NCBI RefSeq assembly: GCF_017115105.1
Contig: NZ_JABXKH010000079.1
Coordinates: 1-48,478 of the forward strand
Length of the DNA: 48,478 nucleotides
Direction of reading: 5' to 3'
Source: Nostoc sp. NMS2
Lineage (GTDB): Bacteria > Cyanobacteriota > Cyanobacteriia > Cyanobacteriales > Nostocaceae
This document shows, piece by piece, positions 17,254 to 26,436 of the stretch. Position 1 is the stretch's first letter, and every line of letters starts with the position of its first letter. The notes under the pieces are model-generated. The model did not search any database. It was not told where the DNA came from and was given only the letters and a program-made list of their open reading frames with translations. The position numbers and the translations under genes were made by a program.

Positions 17254-18639
17254 ATGATGATTCATGGTTTAGGTTTTCTAAGTTTGAGTGCATCTCTTGT
17301 ACTTCCCTGGGCATTAACAGGTCTGGTCCAAGGACAGAGAATAACAGAGTCTTTAGTTAAAGAAGTTCGTCAGTTATCCACCGATCAAAACATGCCACTA
17401 CCGAGTCGCAAGCTGATTAGCCAGGCTTCAACTGCTACAACATACTATGTTAGTGGTACTGGAAATGACAAAAATAGCGGACTCACCCAGTCATCCGCTT
17501 TTAGGACACTTCAAAGGGCGGCAGACCTAACTAGGCCTGGCACTACAGTATTGATTATGGACGGAGTATATAAGAATTCCACCCCATCTGGAGCGGCACT
17601 AGGAATTCAACGCTCTGGATCGGCAAATTCATGGATTACGTATAAGGCATATCCTGGAGATAAGCCGAAAATTCAGCACAATGGATGGAATGGAATTTAC
17701 ATTCAGAATGGAGCCTCATATATTGAGGTAAATGGGCTGGAGGTTGTAGGGAACAATGCCAATATAACCCGTAGTTATGCGCTGAGTCAGAAGTATAACA
17801 AATCCAACCCCCTGACGAGTGGAAACTGCGTAAACATAGATGGACGACAAAAGGGTCGCTCCCACCACATACGTATTCTCAACAACAAGATACATGATTG
17901 TGGAGGTGGGGGTATTGCAGTTATTGAATCGGACTATGTGACACTGGATAATAACGAGGTGTACAATAATGCCTGGTACTCACCATACGGAGCTAGTGGC
18001 ATTTCAATGCTCAGCAATTGGAATTATGACAACAACCAGAACTACAAGATGTTTGTTACCAGAAACAAGGTCTACAATAATCAAATGTTCGTTCCCTGGT
18101 ATGTCAGCGGAAAGTTCCAAGATGGTAATGGCATTATTGTTGATAAGGGACGAGATTATGGCTATAAAGGACGTACTTTGATCGCCAACAATATCTCATA
18201 TAAAAATGGTGGTTCTGGCATGCATACCTATGCAAGCGACCATGTCGATATTGTCCACAACACGGCTTATGAGAATAACCAGACACAGGGAATTAATTAC
18301 GGGCAAATCATGAGTAATTATTCTGGTGATGTCAAAGTTATCAATAACATCCTTTATTCTGCGCCTAACAAACCAATAAGCACGAATAATAAAAGTACCA
18401 ACACTACTTTTAACTATAACCTCTACAACAACAATGGTTCTCGTGCAAATTCTGTGGGACCTAACGATATTATGGCAGATCCACAGTTTGTAAATGCCTC
18501 AGGTGGTGACTTTAGAATCAAGGGAACGAGTCGGGCCGTCAATAATGGTTTTAAGTGGAATAATTTGAAAAATGATTATTTTGGTAAACCTCGTCCTGTT
18601 GGTGCTGGATATGATATTGGGGCACACGAATCTCAGTAG
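17254..18639 (+). CDS. Secreted right-handed parallel beta-helix protein
   Basis: The protein (461 aa from ATG 17254; 474 if a TTG at 17215 is used) has a signal peptide (about 1-28). It begins its mature part YYVSGTGNDKNSGLTQSSAFRTL, a start typical of pectate-lyase-like beta-helix proteins. Repeated helix turns follow, such as ILNNKIHDCGGGGIAVIES, VTLDNNEVYNNAWY, TLIANNISYKNGGSG and VKVINNILYSAP. It closes with the family's usual VGAGYDIGAHE end. Such proteins are polysaccharide lyases, epimerases or binding proteins. Its position beside the export gene suggests it modifies or trims the exported polymer; the activity cannot be read from sequence. A strong terminator follows. Confidence 0.85.
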   Translation: MMIHGLGFLSLSASLVLPWALTGLVQGQRITESLVKEVRQLSTDQNMPLPSRKLISQASTATTYYVSGTGNDKNSGLTQSSAFRTLQRAADLTRPGTTVLIMDGVYKNSTPSGAALGIQRSGSANSWITYKAYPGDKPKIQHNGWNGIYIQNGASYIEVNGLEVVGNNANITRSYALSQKYNKSNPLTSGNCVNIDGRQKGRSHHIRILNNKIHDCGGGGIAVIESDYVTLDNNEVYNNAWYSPYGASGISMLSNWNYDNNQNYKMFVTRNKVYNNQMFVPWYVSGKFQDGNGIIVDKGRDYGYKGRTLIANNISYKNGGSGMHTYASDHVDIVHNTAYENNQTQGINYGQIMSNYSGDVKVINNILYSAPNKPISTNNKSTNTTFNYNLYNNNGSRANSVGPNDIMADPQFVNASGGDFRIKGTSRAVNNGFKWNNLKNDYFGKPRPVGAGYDIGAHESQ

Positions 18640-18701
18640 GCATAATATTATGTCCTGCAATCTACACATAGTTCTGCCAGACTGAAGTCCACTGTTATAC
18701 A

Positions 18702-18738
18702 AAATAATAAGCCTACCTTCGCAGGCTTATTATTTTTT
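18702..18738 (+). terminator. Rho-independent terminator after the beta-helix gene
   Basis: AATAATAAGCC pairs with GGCTTATTATT around a CTTCG-containing loop and is followed by a run of T (18732-18738). The stem is at least 11 bp and perfect, 65 bp past the stop codon. Confidence 0.88.
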
Positions 18739-18810
18739 GGCTAAATAATTAAACAGCTATGATGTATATTTCCTAATCATAGAAGGTACATCATAGTCCC
18801 CTCTCGAATA

Positions 18811-18948
18811 TCTGACTTTTCACGGCATCTGGAAAACCTCTCTCTAAATCTCTCTCCTAAAAGGAGAGAGACTTTGAATTTCCCCCTTCCCGCGTCGGGA
18901 AGGGGGTTAGGTTTTAGCGGACTTTTCCACATAACGTGAAAAGTCAGA
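18811..18948. repeat. Dispersed element with 14-bp inverted ends
   Basis: TCTGACTTTTCACG (18811-18824) and CGTGAAAAGTCAGA (18935-18948) are perfect inverted repeats framing 138 bp. Inside are two smaller hairpins: CTCTCTCCTAAAAGGAGAGAG and CCCCCTTCCCGCGTCGGGAA continuing GGGGG. This is the layout of a small non-autonomous palindromic element. No gene is inside. Confidence 0.7.
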
Positions 18949-19328
18949 TCGAAGAGCGGGGAGGAGGGTGGTTTCATACAACCAGAGAAAAAATAAAACT
19001 GGGTTTCAAAGCCTCTTGACCTTTCGGGGAGAGGAATGGAAGCGGGGTAAAAAGCCATGCCACAAAACAAGAAATCAAGACTTATGTATTTTTATTTTTT
19101 CGTATGAAATCACCCTGCCTTTCGAAGAGCAGGGAGGGAGTTAGGGGTGGGGTTCTTGTACCTCACTCAAGCGAGAACCGCTACAAGTATCCCAACAAAT
19201 TTAATTATTAATTTTTTACTAGGCAAGAAATTCAGGCAAGTTTTTGCGTAATTAATCCTGTGCGAAGTATTTCCCAGTTATAGTCTTCAATTAACTGGTA
19301 AGACAAAATCCTAATTTGTTTATTTAAT
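18949..19328. other. Repeat-derived gene-free tail between beta-helix and wzc-like genes
   Basis: Further fragments of cyanobacterial spacer repeats are visible (CTTTCGGGGAGAGGAATGG near 19021; GAAGAGCAGGGAGGGAGTTA near 19123). Frames crossing the region on the minus strand are repeat-encoded and not credible. The last 180 bp before the wzc-like stop is A/T-rich and featureless. Confidence 0.5.
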
Positions 19329-21581
19329 TTATACAGAGGTTTTGTCTGGAATACGTTTACGTTTTTGTAGCTTTGCCTCTTTTGTCAAATCTTGATGAGT
19401 AAAGTATTGTTTAACATGGTTGAAATAACTACTAGATTCATTTTTATCAATGATACCATTTACTACTAAACCTAATACGTTGTGACTGGATCTCTCTAGC
19501 ATTTCTTGAGCGGCAGATGCACTGTTAGAATCAATTACCCCAGGTCGAGCTACTAACAAAATCCCATCAGTCATTTGGCTTATAGTCAAAGCATCGGCTG
19601 CCAAAAGCAGGGGAGGAGCATCAATAATTACAAAATCATATTTATATGCAGATGAGAAACTTTCAATCAGTGATGCCATCCGCTTTGAGTCAAGCAAAGC
19701 CAGTGGATTGGGAGGTCTAGATCCAGCAGTTAAGACATCAAGATTATCCATTACTTTAGATAAAGCAACATCAAATTCAGTCTGACCTACAAGAACCTCA
19801 CTCAAGCCTGCTGCATTGCTTACTTCCCAGAGATGATGCTGAGAAGGAACTCGCATATCTGCATCGATTAGTAAAACTTGACGTCCTAGTTGAGCGATCG
19901 CTGCTGCCAAGTTAGCTGAAACTGTAGACTTGCCTTCTTTAGGAACGGCGCTAGTTACCACGATAGTTTTCAGCACTTTATCTGAACTCAGGAATTTCAG
20001 ATTCGCTTGAATCATTCTGTACATTTCGCTAGTTAAAGAGTAAGGCGTATCTCTGACAGCAATTGTTTGAGTTATTGATTCTGTATTTGAATAACGGGAG
20101 CGAATCTTTTTAACAGATAAAGGAACAATTCCCAGCAAAGTGTATCTAAATATATCTCTGATTTCCTGAAGTGTTTTCAGAGATTTATCTCTCATGCCTA
20201 GAACAAGAACTGTTGTAGTAGCCAAAAATAAACCAAACATCACTCCTAGCACTAAGACAATAATTTTTTTGCTCTCTACTGGCTTCTGGGGCACTATAGC
20301 CTGAGCAATAATCCGCGAACTGGCTGTATTTGTATTCTCAACTAACTGTAATTCTTGAACCTTTTTCAATAAGGTTTGATACGTTGATTCTGCGACTTCA
20401 ACTTTCCGTTCTAACTCCCTCTGATTTTGTGCTAGCTGGGGTATGAGTTTAACGCGCTTTTCGTATGCCGAACGGGAGTTATACAGAGAGGAGAGTCTTT
20501 TAGCCAAACCAATGCGCTGTATTTCTGACTGTAAAAAATTTTGGATCAGATTTTGTCTTAGTTGTCCAATCTGTAATAGGTTCTGTGAAACTTCTGTTTT
20601 ATTTCCAACAGTCTGACCAATTTGCTGTTTTAGGAGAGATTTTAAGCTAGCTTTCTTTGCTTCTAAGTTAATAACTACAGGGTTGTCATCTAGAAAACGG
20701 CTACGCTCAACTGCTAACTGTCGCTCAGTTTCTTGAAGTTGTGTAAGAACTCCCTGCACTGCCGGTGATTGACTGAGGGCACTCACAGCGATCGCTTCTT
20801 GAGAATTTAGCTCTACTTTCTGCCGCAGTTCATTGGTTTGGGCGTTTACCTCATCCAGTTGAGCCTTAACAGTATTCATCTCATTGTCTAGATTCCCAAT
20901 AGTTGCAACGGCTGACTTTGTTTCCTCTGACAGATCTGCTATCTGATACTTCTGTTTAAATATACGTAGTGCTACTTCTGTATTATTAACAACTTCTTGA
21001 GTTTTAGGAAGCTGCTTGGCAATAAATTGACGAGTTGCTGCCGCCTCAGAGCGATTTGTCAAAATATCATTATCTAGATAAAGACTCATGATTGTGTTGA
21101 CCACTGCCGCTGATTGCTCGGGATCAGGGCTGACATAGCTAATTCGCAATACATCCGTCGCACTAACAATTTTCAGGGTCAAAGATTTCCGAAGCTTTTC
21201 TACTTCTAGAGGTTTACCTTCTTCGTCTTTCAGTTGTAGTTTATCTATTGTCTGCTGCAATAAAGTAGGGGAAGAAATAACTTCTATCTGAGTGTTTATA
21301 GGATTTTGAGTTGCTAACAGCGATTTTAAATCTCCTCCATCTCCTCCTTCTGTGTTAGTAGGCAAAAGATTAGATCCTACTACTTTAAAAGAAGGAATTC
21401 TAAATAATAGTTTTCCTTCGGCTTCATAGGATGGCCTCATAAACTGTGTAGCTATAGCACTGAGAATAACTGTAGCTGTAAATATTGCAGTAGCAGGTAG
21501 CCACCATCGTTTCAATATGAATAGGTAACGACTGAGGTCTAAATCAATAGATTCTCTAGATTCCGTAGATTTTTCTGACAT
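19329..21581 (-). CDS. Wzc-like polysaccharide co-polymerase / tyrosine autokinase
   Basis: This 750-aa inner-membrane protein controls chain length and export through cycles of tyrosine phosphorylation and binds the OPX channel. The N-terminal Wzz domain starts IDLDLSRYLFILKRWWLPA with TM1 at about 28-48. Long periplasmic coiled coils (about 190-420) and TM2 (KKIIVLVLGVMFGLFLATTTVL, about 440-462) follow. The cytoplasmic BY-kinase domain has Walker A AVPKEGKSTVSANLA (Lys551), Walker A' LIDADMRVPSQH and Walker B FVIIDAPPLL. The C-terminal tail has only a few tyrosines (SSSYFNHVKQYF), fewer than the E. coli type cluster. It is the last gene of the minus-strand assembly cluster. Confidence 0.93.
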   Translation of the reverse strand: MSEKSTESRESIDLDLSRYLFILKRWWLPATAIFTATVILSAIATQFMRPSYEAEGKLLFRIPSFKVVGSNLLPTNTEGGDGGDLKSLLATQNPINTQIEVISSPTLLQQTIDKLQLKDEEGKPLEVEKLRKSLTLKIVSATDVLRISYVSPDPEQSAAVVNTIMSLYLDNDILTNRSEAAATRQFIAKQLPKTQEVVNNTEVALRIFKQKYQIADLSEETKSAVATIGNLDNEMNTVKAQLDEVNAQTNELRQKVELNSQEAIAVSALSQSPAVQGVLTQLQETERQLAVERSRFLDDNPVVINLEAKKASLKSLLKQQIGQTVGNKTEVSQNLLQIGQLRQNLIQNFLQSEIQRIGLAKRLSSLYNSRSAYEKRVKLIPQLAQNQRELERKVEVAESTYQTLLKKVQELQLVENTNTASSRIIAQAIVPQKPVESKKIIVLVLGVMFGLFLATTTVLVLGMRDKSLKTLQEIRDIFRYTLLGIVPLSVKKIRSRYSNTESITQTIAVRDTPYSLTSEMYRMIQANLKFLSSDKVLKTIVVTSAVPKEGKSTVSANLAAAIAQLGRQVLLIDADMRVPSQHHLWEVSNAAGLSEVLVGQTEFDVALSKVMDNLDVLTAGSRPPNPLALLDSKRMASLIESFSSAYKYDFVIIDAPPLLLAADALTISQMTDGILLVARPGVIDSNSASAAQEMLERSSHNVLGLVVNGIIDKNESSSYFNHVKQYFTHQDLTKEAKLQKRKRIPDKTSV

Positions 21582-22225
21582 AAATCTTCAAAAGTACAGG
21601 TTTTAAGCGATAAACTCAATATTTATCTAGTTAGAGTAGATACAAAGCGTAGCTATTGATGATGACTAGTACTGTTTTAAAAGATGACATATAGATAGTA
21701 TAGACTGTTTGAGTTACAAAGCGATGAAATCATCTATAAGCTTTGGTTTGATCAATATAAAAGCAAATGCTTATGAGTGTTGCAAAGCCTTATTAGAAGC
21801 ACATACCATAAAGGTCTATGCTGATTTAAGCTTGCAGCTAACATCACTTAGTACAAAATATTAATATATCTTATAGACTGGATTAGAACTTTGAAAGTTA
21901 AGTATAACCTTCACTCAGTCCCAAAACAAGAACAGCTAAAAATGTTTTACTATTGAGCAAAGACTGTGGTAGATTCTAGATTTCAGGCAAGATTGCCAGT
22001 AACATAACTATTACACCATAATCAATCCTTTAGCAGCCCGTTCTTTTAAAAGTTTTCACCATCAGTATTAAAGTTGCTATATAATCACCAAAGTTTCTAA
22101 TTACAGTAAAAAAACTTGCCATCTAGTGGAGTTGAAGTTTTTGAATATTAGAACTTCCTGGTGATTCTTTAGCTTGGTCGAGTTCCGAATGTATTTTTAC
22201 GACATCTCGATATACCGTGTTTTTA
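21582..22225. other. Gene-free AT-rich gap upstream of wzc-like gene
   Basis: No coding sequence, tRNA or heptamer array is recognised in 644 bp. The size suggests that the wzc-like gene has its own promoter here rather than being cotranscribed with the glycosyltransferase gene upstream. Confidence 0.45.
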
Positions 22226-23413
22226 CTACCGTTTACAAGCTTTTTTATAAGCCTCTAACAGTTTAGATACTTGATGTCGCCACTCTAGTTTCTCCTCCAT
22301 TCGTTTTCTACCTAACTTTCCCATCTGTTGTCGCCGTTCAGTATCCTCAAGAAGTTCAAGAATGTTATTGGCAAAATCCACCACATCATTGCCTTTGGCA
22401 TAAACAGATGCTCCTTCTGCCGACCGCCTTCCTTCCAAAAGGTCAAACTGAACAATAGGTTTTCCCATCGCCATATACTCCATGATCTTGTTCATGGTTG
22501 AACGGTCATTGTAGGGCATTTTTTTATCGGGATTAGCACATACATCACAACTAGAAAGTCTTTCCAAAAGTTCATTATCAGGAATACGCCCAGTAAATTC
22601 TACAAATTCATTAACTTCTAATTCTTCAGATAGTGCTTGAAGCTTCTCAAACATAGGTCCACTACCAATGAGCATAAAGTGAATGTCATGGCGTTTTTTT
22701 TCATAAACAATATAGCGCACTGATTGCAGCAAGTAATCAATTCCCTCTGGTTCTCCCATAACACCAACATATCCCACCAAATACTTCCGGCCTCTACGGT
22801 AAATTGGGTTGGGCGATACGGGTTGGAAACGGGAAAGATCGGGCCCGCTACGAACAACGAAGACATCCTCTGGATTTTTACGTCCACGGGTAAGTGCTAC
22901 CGACAGATAAGATTCATTAGTTGAGATAACTACGTCTGCTGTCGCAAAGGTCAATCGCTCAACCAACGAGAGTCCATAATAGAAGATGTCTCGTCGTCCA
23001 TACTTAGCTTCGTACATCTCTAGATTGATATCATGGTGGTCAAATATGACTCTTACACCCTTGAGCAACTTGAACCATCCTGCCACCAAAAACATTAAAT
23101 CTGGAGGATTACAAATGTGTACTATATCAAAACCTCGCTCTTGCCACACCCGATGAGCAAGGCGAAACTCCCAAAACAGGGCTGTACAATACTCCTGTAG
23201 ATAACCTGAAACCGAACTAATATCAGGTGGCATTGGGTGGCGATAGATGTGAACCTGATCGATTACCTCATATTCTTCTTCAAACCCTTTACCTTTGGGA
23301 CAAATCACCGAAACTTCATACCCAGCTTTTGTCAAGGTGGTGGCTTCCATCCATACGCGCCGATCAAAGGGAACGGGCAAATTTTCTACAATTATTACTA
23401 CTTTATTAGACAT
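22226..23413 (-). CDS. Glycosyltransferase family 4
   Basis: This is a GT-B fold sugar transferase acting at the inner face of the plasma membrane to extend the lipid-linked repeat unit. The N-domain begins VVIIVENLPVPFDRRVWMEA, typical of the WbuB/FkfA-like GT4 group. The C-domain contains YLVGYVGVMGEPEGIDYLL and the nucleotide-sugar region NKIMEYMAMGKPIVQFD, an E-x7-E-like element. The 395-aa length is normal. The donor sugar and linkage cannot be predicted. It lies 180 bp downstream of the nucleotide-sugar dehydrogenase and is probably cotranscribed with it. Confidence 0.9.
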   Translation of the reverse strand: MSNKVVIIVENLPVPFDRRVWMEATTLTKAGYEVSVICPKGKGFEEEYEVIDQVHIYRHPMPPDISSVSGYLQEYCTALFWEFRLAHRVWQERGFDIVHICNPPDLMFLVAGWFKLLKGVRVIFDHHDINLEMYEAKYGRRDIFYYGLSLVERLTFATADVVISTNESYLSVALTRGRKNPEDVFVVRSGPDLSRFQPVSPNPIYRRGRKYLVGYVGVMGEPEGIDYLLQSVRYIVYEKKRHDIHFMLIGSGPMFEKLQALSEELEVNEFVEFTGRIPDNELLERLSSCDVCANPDKKMPYNDRSTMNKIMEYMAMGKPIVQFDLLEGRRSAEGASVYAKGNDVVDFANNILELLEDTERRQQMGKLGRKRMEEKLEWRHQVSKLLEAYKKACKR

Positions 23414-23593
23414 ATTTCATTTGCCTTTCGATTAGCTTTATCATTTTTTAGTTAATTTTCCTAGGTTTAAAAATAAAATTATTAATTTTTCAACTTAGAG
23501 TGAGAATTTTCTGGATGTACCAGTATTTGAGCAAAGCAAAGGGTAGGTACATAGCCAGAAAACACTTAAGTTACTTCATCGTCGGTTCTTTGC

Positions 23594-24895
23594 TTACCAA
23601 GCAATACCAGAATAATTTAACTCTTTAATCGGTTCAGTAAATACACTTGCTAAATCCAAAACTTGTATTTCCTTGAGCGCTTCCTGTAATATTTGGCGAA
23701 ACTCTGGATTAGCATGGGTAACTATTACTAATTCTGTATCTTTCAGAGCTTGTTCCGGTTCTGCAACTAGTAGCTCCTCAAAATGAGGGAGGTTATTTTG
23801 GATATAGGTCAGATTGGTTCCCATTAACCGAGCTTCATAAACAGCTTGATCATAAATTTTTATCTGGCAGCCTTCCCCAATCAACCGCTTAACTAGCAGC
23901 ACTGCTGGACTTTCTCTTAAATCATCTGTACCTGGCTTGAATGCCAATCCTAAAATAGCAATCTTCCTTGCCCCAAGGCGTAACACTTGTTGGGCAGCCA
24001 AATCAACTTGAAGGCTATTAGTAGTTGGTAGGGCGTTTAGTAGGGGGACTGGTACATCCATATTCCTTGCATAGTAAAGCAAAGCACTCAAATCCTTGGG
24101 CAGGCAAGAACCACCGTAGGCAAATCCAGGACGCATGTAAACAGGGGAAATATTTAACTTCGTATCCTGGACGATGATATTCATTACTTCCCGCCCATCT
24201 ACGCCAAAAGCTTTTGCAACTCGTCCGATTTCATTAGCAAAGCCTACCTTGGCAGCATGCCAGCAATTAGCCACATATTTAACCATTTCTGCCACAGATG
24301 GTTTGACTACGGTGAATGGTGCATCTACTGTGGCATACATTTGCCGTACTGCTGCTTCTGCCACAGGAGATTCAGTACCGATAATGGTATAAGGTGGTTG
24401 ATCGTAATCTTTGATAGCTGAACCTTCGCGTAAAAATTCTGGGTTAAATGCTAGATGGATAGAGTTATTATCTGTAATACTATCTATAAGATTCTGACAC
24501 TTTTCTAATGTTCCTGGCGGGACAGTGCTACGCAAAACAACGACATGGCTTTCAGCCTTATGGATGGAGGCTTTCGCAATCTGCTTGCACACATTCCAAA
24601 CGTAAGTAAGATCAGGTTCTCCTCTATCTATTGGAGGTGTACCAACACTAATTAGAGAAACATCTGATGCTAGCACTGCCGCTTCAGTATCTGTAGTAGC
24701 TGTAATTAAGTTAGCTGCCACTCCGTCAACCAGCAGCTGACTCAGACCAGGCTCTACAATGGGTGACTCTCCCTTGGCGATCAAATCCACTTTTTCGGGA
24801 TTTACATCTACCCCAATCACTTCGTGTCCATCTCGTGCCAAGCAAGCCGCTGTTACAGCACCAACATATCCCAAACCAAAAATGCTAATTTTCAT
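23594..24895 (-). CDS. AlgD-like nucleotide-sugar 6-dehydrogenase
   Basis: The enzyme oxidises a nucleotide hexose twice to the uronic acid using NAD. The 433-aa protein starts with the Rossmann motif ISIFGLGYVGAVTAACLARDG. Its details resemble GDP-mannose dehydrogenase (AlgD) more than UDP-glucose dehydrogenase: NPEFLREGSAIKDYDQPP, WHAAKVGFANEIGRVAKAFG, MRPGFAYGGSCLPKDLSAL (catalytic Cys264) and LAFKPGTDDLRESPAV. The product is therefore likely GDP-mannuronate, or UDP-glucuronate if the resemblance misleads; either implies an acidic exopolysaccharide. It lies 39 bp downstream of the next glycosyltransferase gene, suggesting one operon. Confidence 0.9.
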   Translation of the reverse strand: MKISIFGLGYVGAVTAACLARDGHEVIGVDVNPEKVDLIAKGESPIVEPGLSQLLVDGVAANLITATTDTEAAVLASDVSLISVGTPPIDRGEPDLTYVWNVCKQIAKASIHKAESHVVVLRSTVPPGTLEKCQNLIDSITDNNSIHLAFNPEFLREGSAIKDYDQPPYTIIGTESPVAEAAVRQMYATVDAPFTVVKPSVAEMVKYVANCWHAAKVGFANEIGRVAKAFGVDGREVMNIIVQDTKLNISPVYMRPGFAYGGSCLPKDLSALLYYARNMDVPVPLLNALPTTNSLQVDLAAQQVLRLGARKIAILGLAFKPGTDDLRESPAVLLVKRLIGEGCQIKIYDQAVYEARLMGTNLTYIQNNLPHFEELLVAEPEQALKDTELVIVTHANPEFRQILQEALKEIQVLDLASVFTEPIKELNYSGIAW

Positions 24896-24934
24896 AACTA
24901 CCAGTTGTTATTTTTTCATAAAGTACAAAAAAAT

Positions 24935-26035
24935 TTAGCCCTTAGAGTGCTGTTCCATAGCATTTAACACTGAGTTATATAAATCTATAAAATCAACCCA
25001 ATGCTTTTTGATGTCTAGCGGAAAAACACTTGTTCTTGCCTTTGCTCCCAGAGAAAGCCTTAAAGCCTCATTTTCAATCAAAGACTTAATAGCATTTGAT
25101 AACTGCTCAACATTACCTGGATTAACAATTAATCCATTTTCAGATTGAGTAACTATTTCAGGTATGCCTCCTACTGGTGTGACTATGACTGGTAACTCCC
25201 AAGCCATTGCTTCTAGCATTGCTAATGGAAGACCTTCGTTGTAAGAGGGCAACACAAAAACATCTGCTTTACTTAAAAGAATATCACGTTCATCTGACCG
25301 TATCCAGCCAGGTAACTGTATATAATTTTGTAGATTTAAAGTCGTAACTAAATCGCGTGCTTGTTCTATGTCTCCATCTCCTGCCATAATCATAATTGAT
25401 CTGGCTTTATATTCAGTAGGCAAAAGAGAAAAAGCTTTTATCAAATCAAATGCTCCTTTCCGTTGACCAATTCTTCCTAAAAAAAGTAAGTTCACTTTTG
25501 TAGAAACTGAACGGTGTGGAACTTCGGCAGGAACTTTTACTGGATTGTAAAAAACTACAACTTGTTCGGGTTTGAGACCAAGAGTATCTATATAGAAGCT
25601 TTTCCAGCTTTCGGATAATACAATTAAGCGTTGACACTTGCAAAATATCCAACCTAACAATTTCTGTATCCAATTTGCAAGTCCAGCATAGAAAAGATGA
25701 AATTGACTACCATGAGCATGTAATATTATGGGTTTATGAAATACCCAAGCTAAAAGTGTCATAATTGCTTGTCGTAAAACACTGCCACGCTGAGAAATTT
25801 CAAGTTGAACAATATCAACTTCTTCTCTTATTAACATCCATATAAATTTCCAGATAGCTTTCAAAAACACCATTGTTTTGAGTGCTATAGATCCTTCCTC
25901 GTGAGTAATAATATGACATATTTGGATTTCAGAAGGAGCATATTCTAAAAAAAGCTTCTCATAACCAGAAATACCACCCTGCTGGAGTAAACTAGGACCT
26001 AACATGATAATCTTGATAGTATTAGTTCGACACAT
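24935..26035 (-). CDS. Glycosyltransferase family 4
   Basis: This 366-aa GT-B enzyme has a weak N-terminal domain (IKIIMLGPSLLQQGGISGYEK) and a clear GT4 C-domain: VNLLFLGRIGQRKGAFDLIKAF, MAGDGDIEQ, LPGWIRSDE and the active-site region VFVLPSYNEGLPLAMLEAMA with the E-x7-E pattern, then PVIVTPVGGIPEIV. It is predicted to add one sugar to the lipid-linked repeat unit. It ends 39 bp before the dehydrogenase start, so the two are probably cotranscribed. The start MCRTNTIKIIM is the only ATG giving the N-terminal beta strand. Confidence 0.92.
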   Translation of the reverse strand: MCRTNTIKIIMLGPSLLQQGGISGYEKLFLEYAPSEIQICHIITHEEGSIALKTMVFLKAIWKFIWMLIREEVDIVQLEISQRGSVLRQAIMTLLAWVFHKPIILHAHGSQFHLFYAGLANWIQKLLGWIFCKCQRLIVLSESWKSFYIDTLGLKPEQVVVFYNPVKVPAEVPHRSVSTKVNLLFLGRIGQRKGAFDLIKAFSLLPTEYKARSIMIMAGDGDIEQARDLVTTLNLQNYIQLPGWIRSDERDILLSKADVFVLPSYNEGLPLAMLEAMAWELPVIVTPVGGIPEIVTQSENGLIVNPGNVEQLSNAIKSLIENEALRLSLGAKARTSVFPLDIKKHWVDFIDLYNSVLNAMEQHSKG

Positions 26036-26436
26036 AAGTTGTACTTTTTAAACATTGGTATATCTTTGATTAATATATCATTGAAATAATCACAATTTAT
26101 TGTTTGATTTTTTCAGAGTAAAATCGATGCTTATCTTTCTCATAATGCTAATGCGTAACTTACTTTAACCTACTAGTACAGCCGAAGGCAGAGCAATCTA
26201 TGCCTAAGATATTGTCAATAAAAATACGATTATTTTTTTTGCTTAATTGGAAGTAAAGACATTTTTGTTTACAGTTTTATGAATTTAACTCTATCTGTAC
26301 ATAACTGGTGTAAAACTTCCAAAAATCTGTTGTTTGAGTTAAACATTTATTAATCAACATATCTATACATATGTAAATCACTGCATCTTCTCTACACTTC
26401 TACACTGTACAATAAGTATTTATATTGATTTTAGTT
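26036..26436. other. Gene-free gap between wzy-like and GT4 genes
   Basis: The 401-bp A/T-rich sequence shows no gene or strong repeat. It probably holds a promoter for the downstream GT4-dehydrogenase-GT4 group. Confidence 0.4.

Noticed and set aside
18777..19070. 97-codon minus-strand frame after the beta-helix gene
   Set aside because: It translates dispersed palindromic repeats (LPERSRG, LPDAGRGK) commonly found open in spacers.
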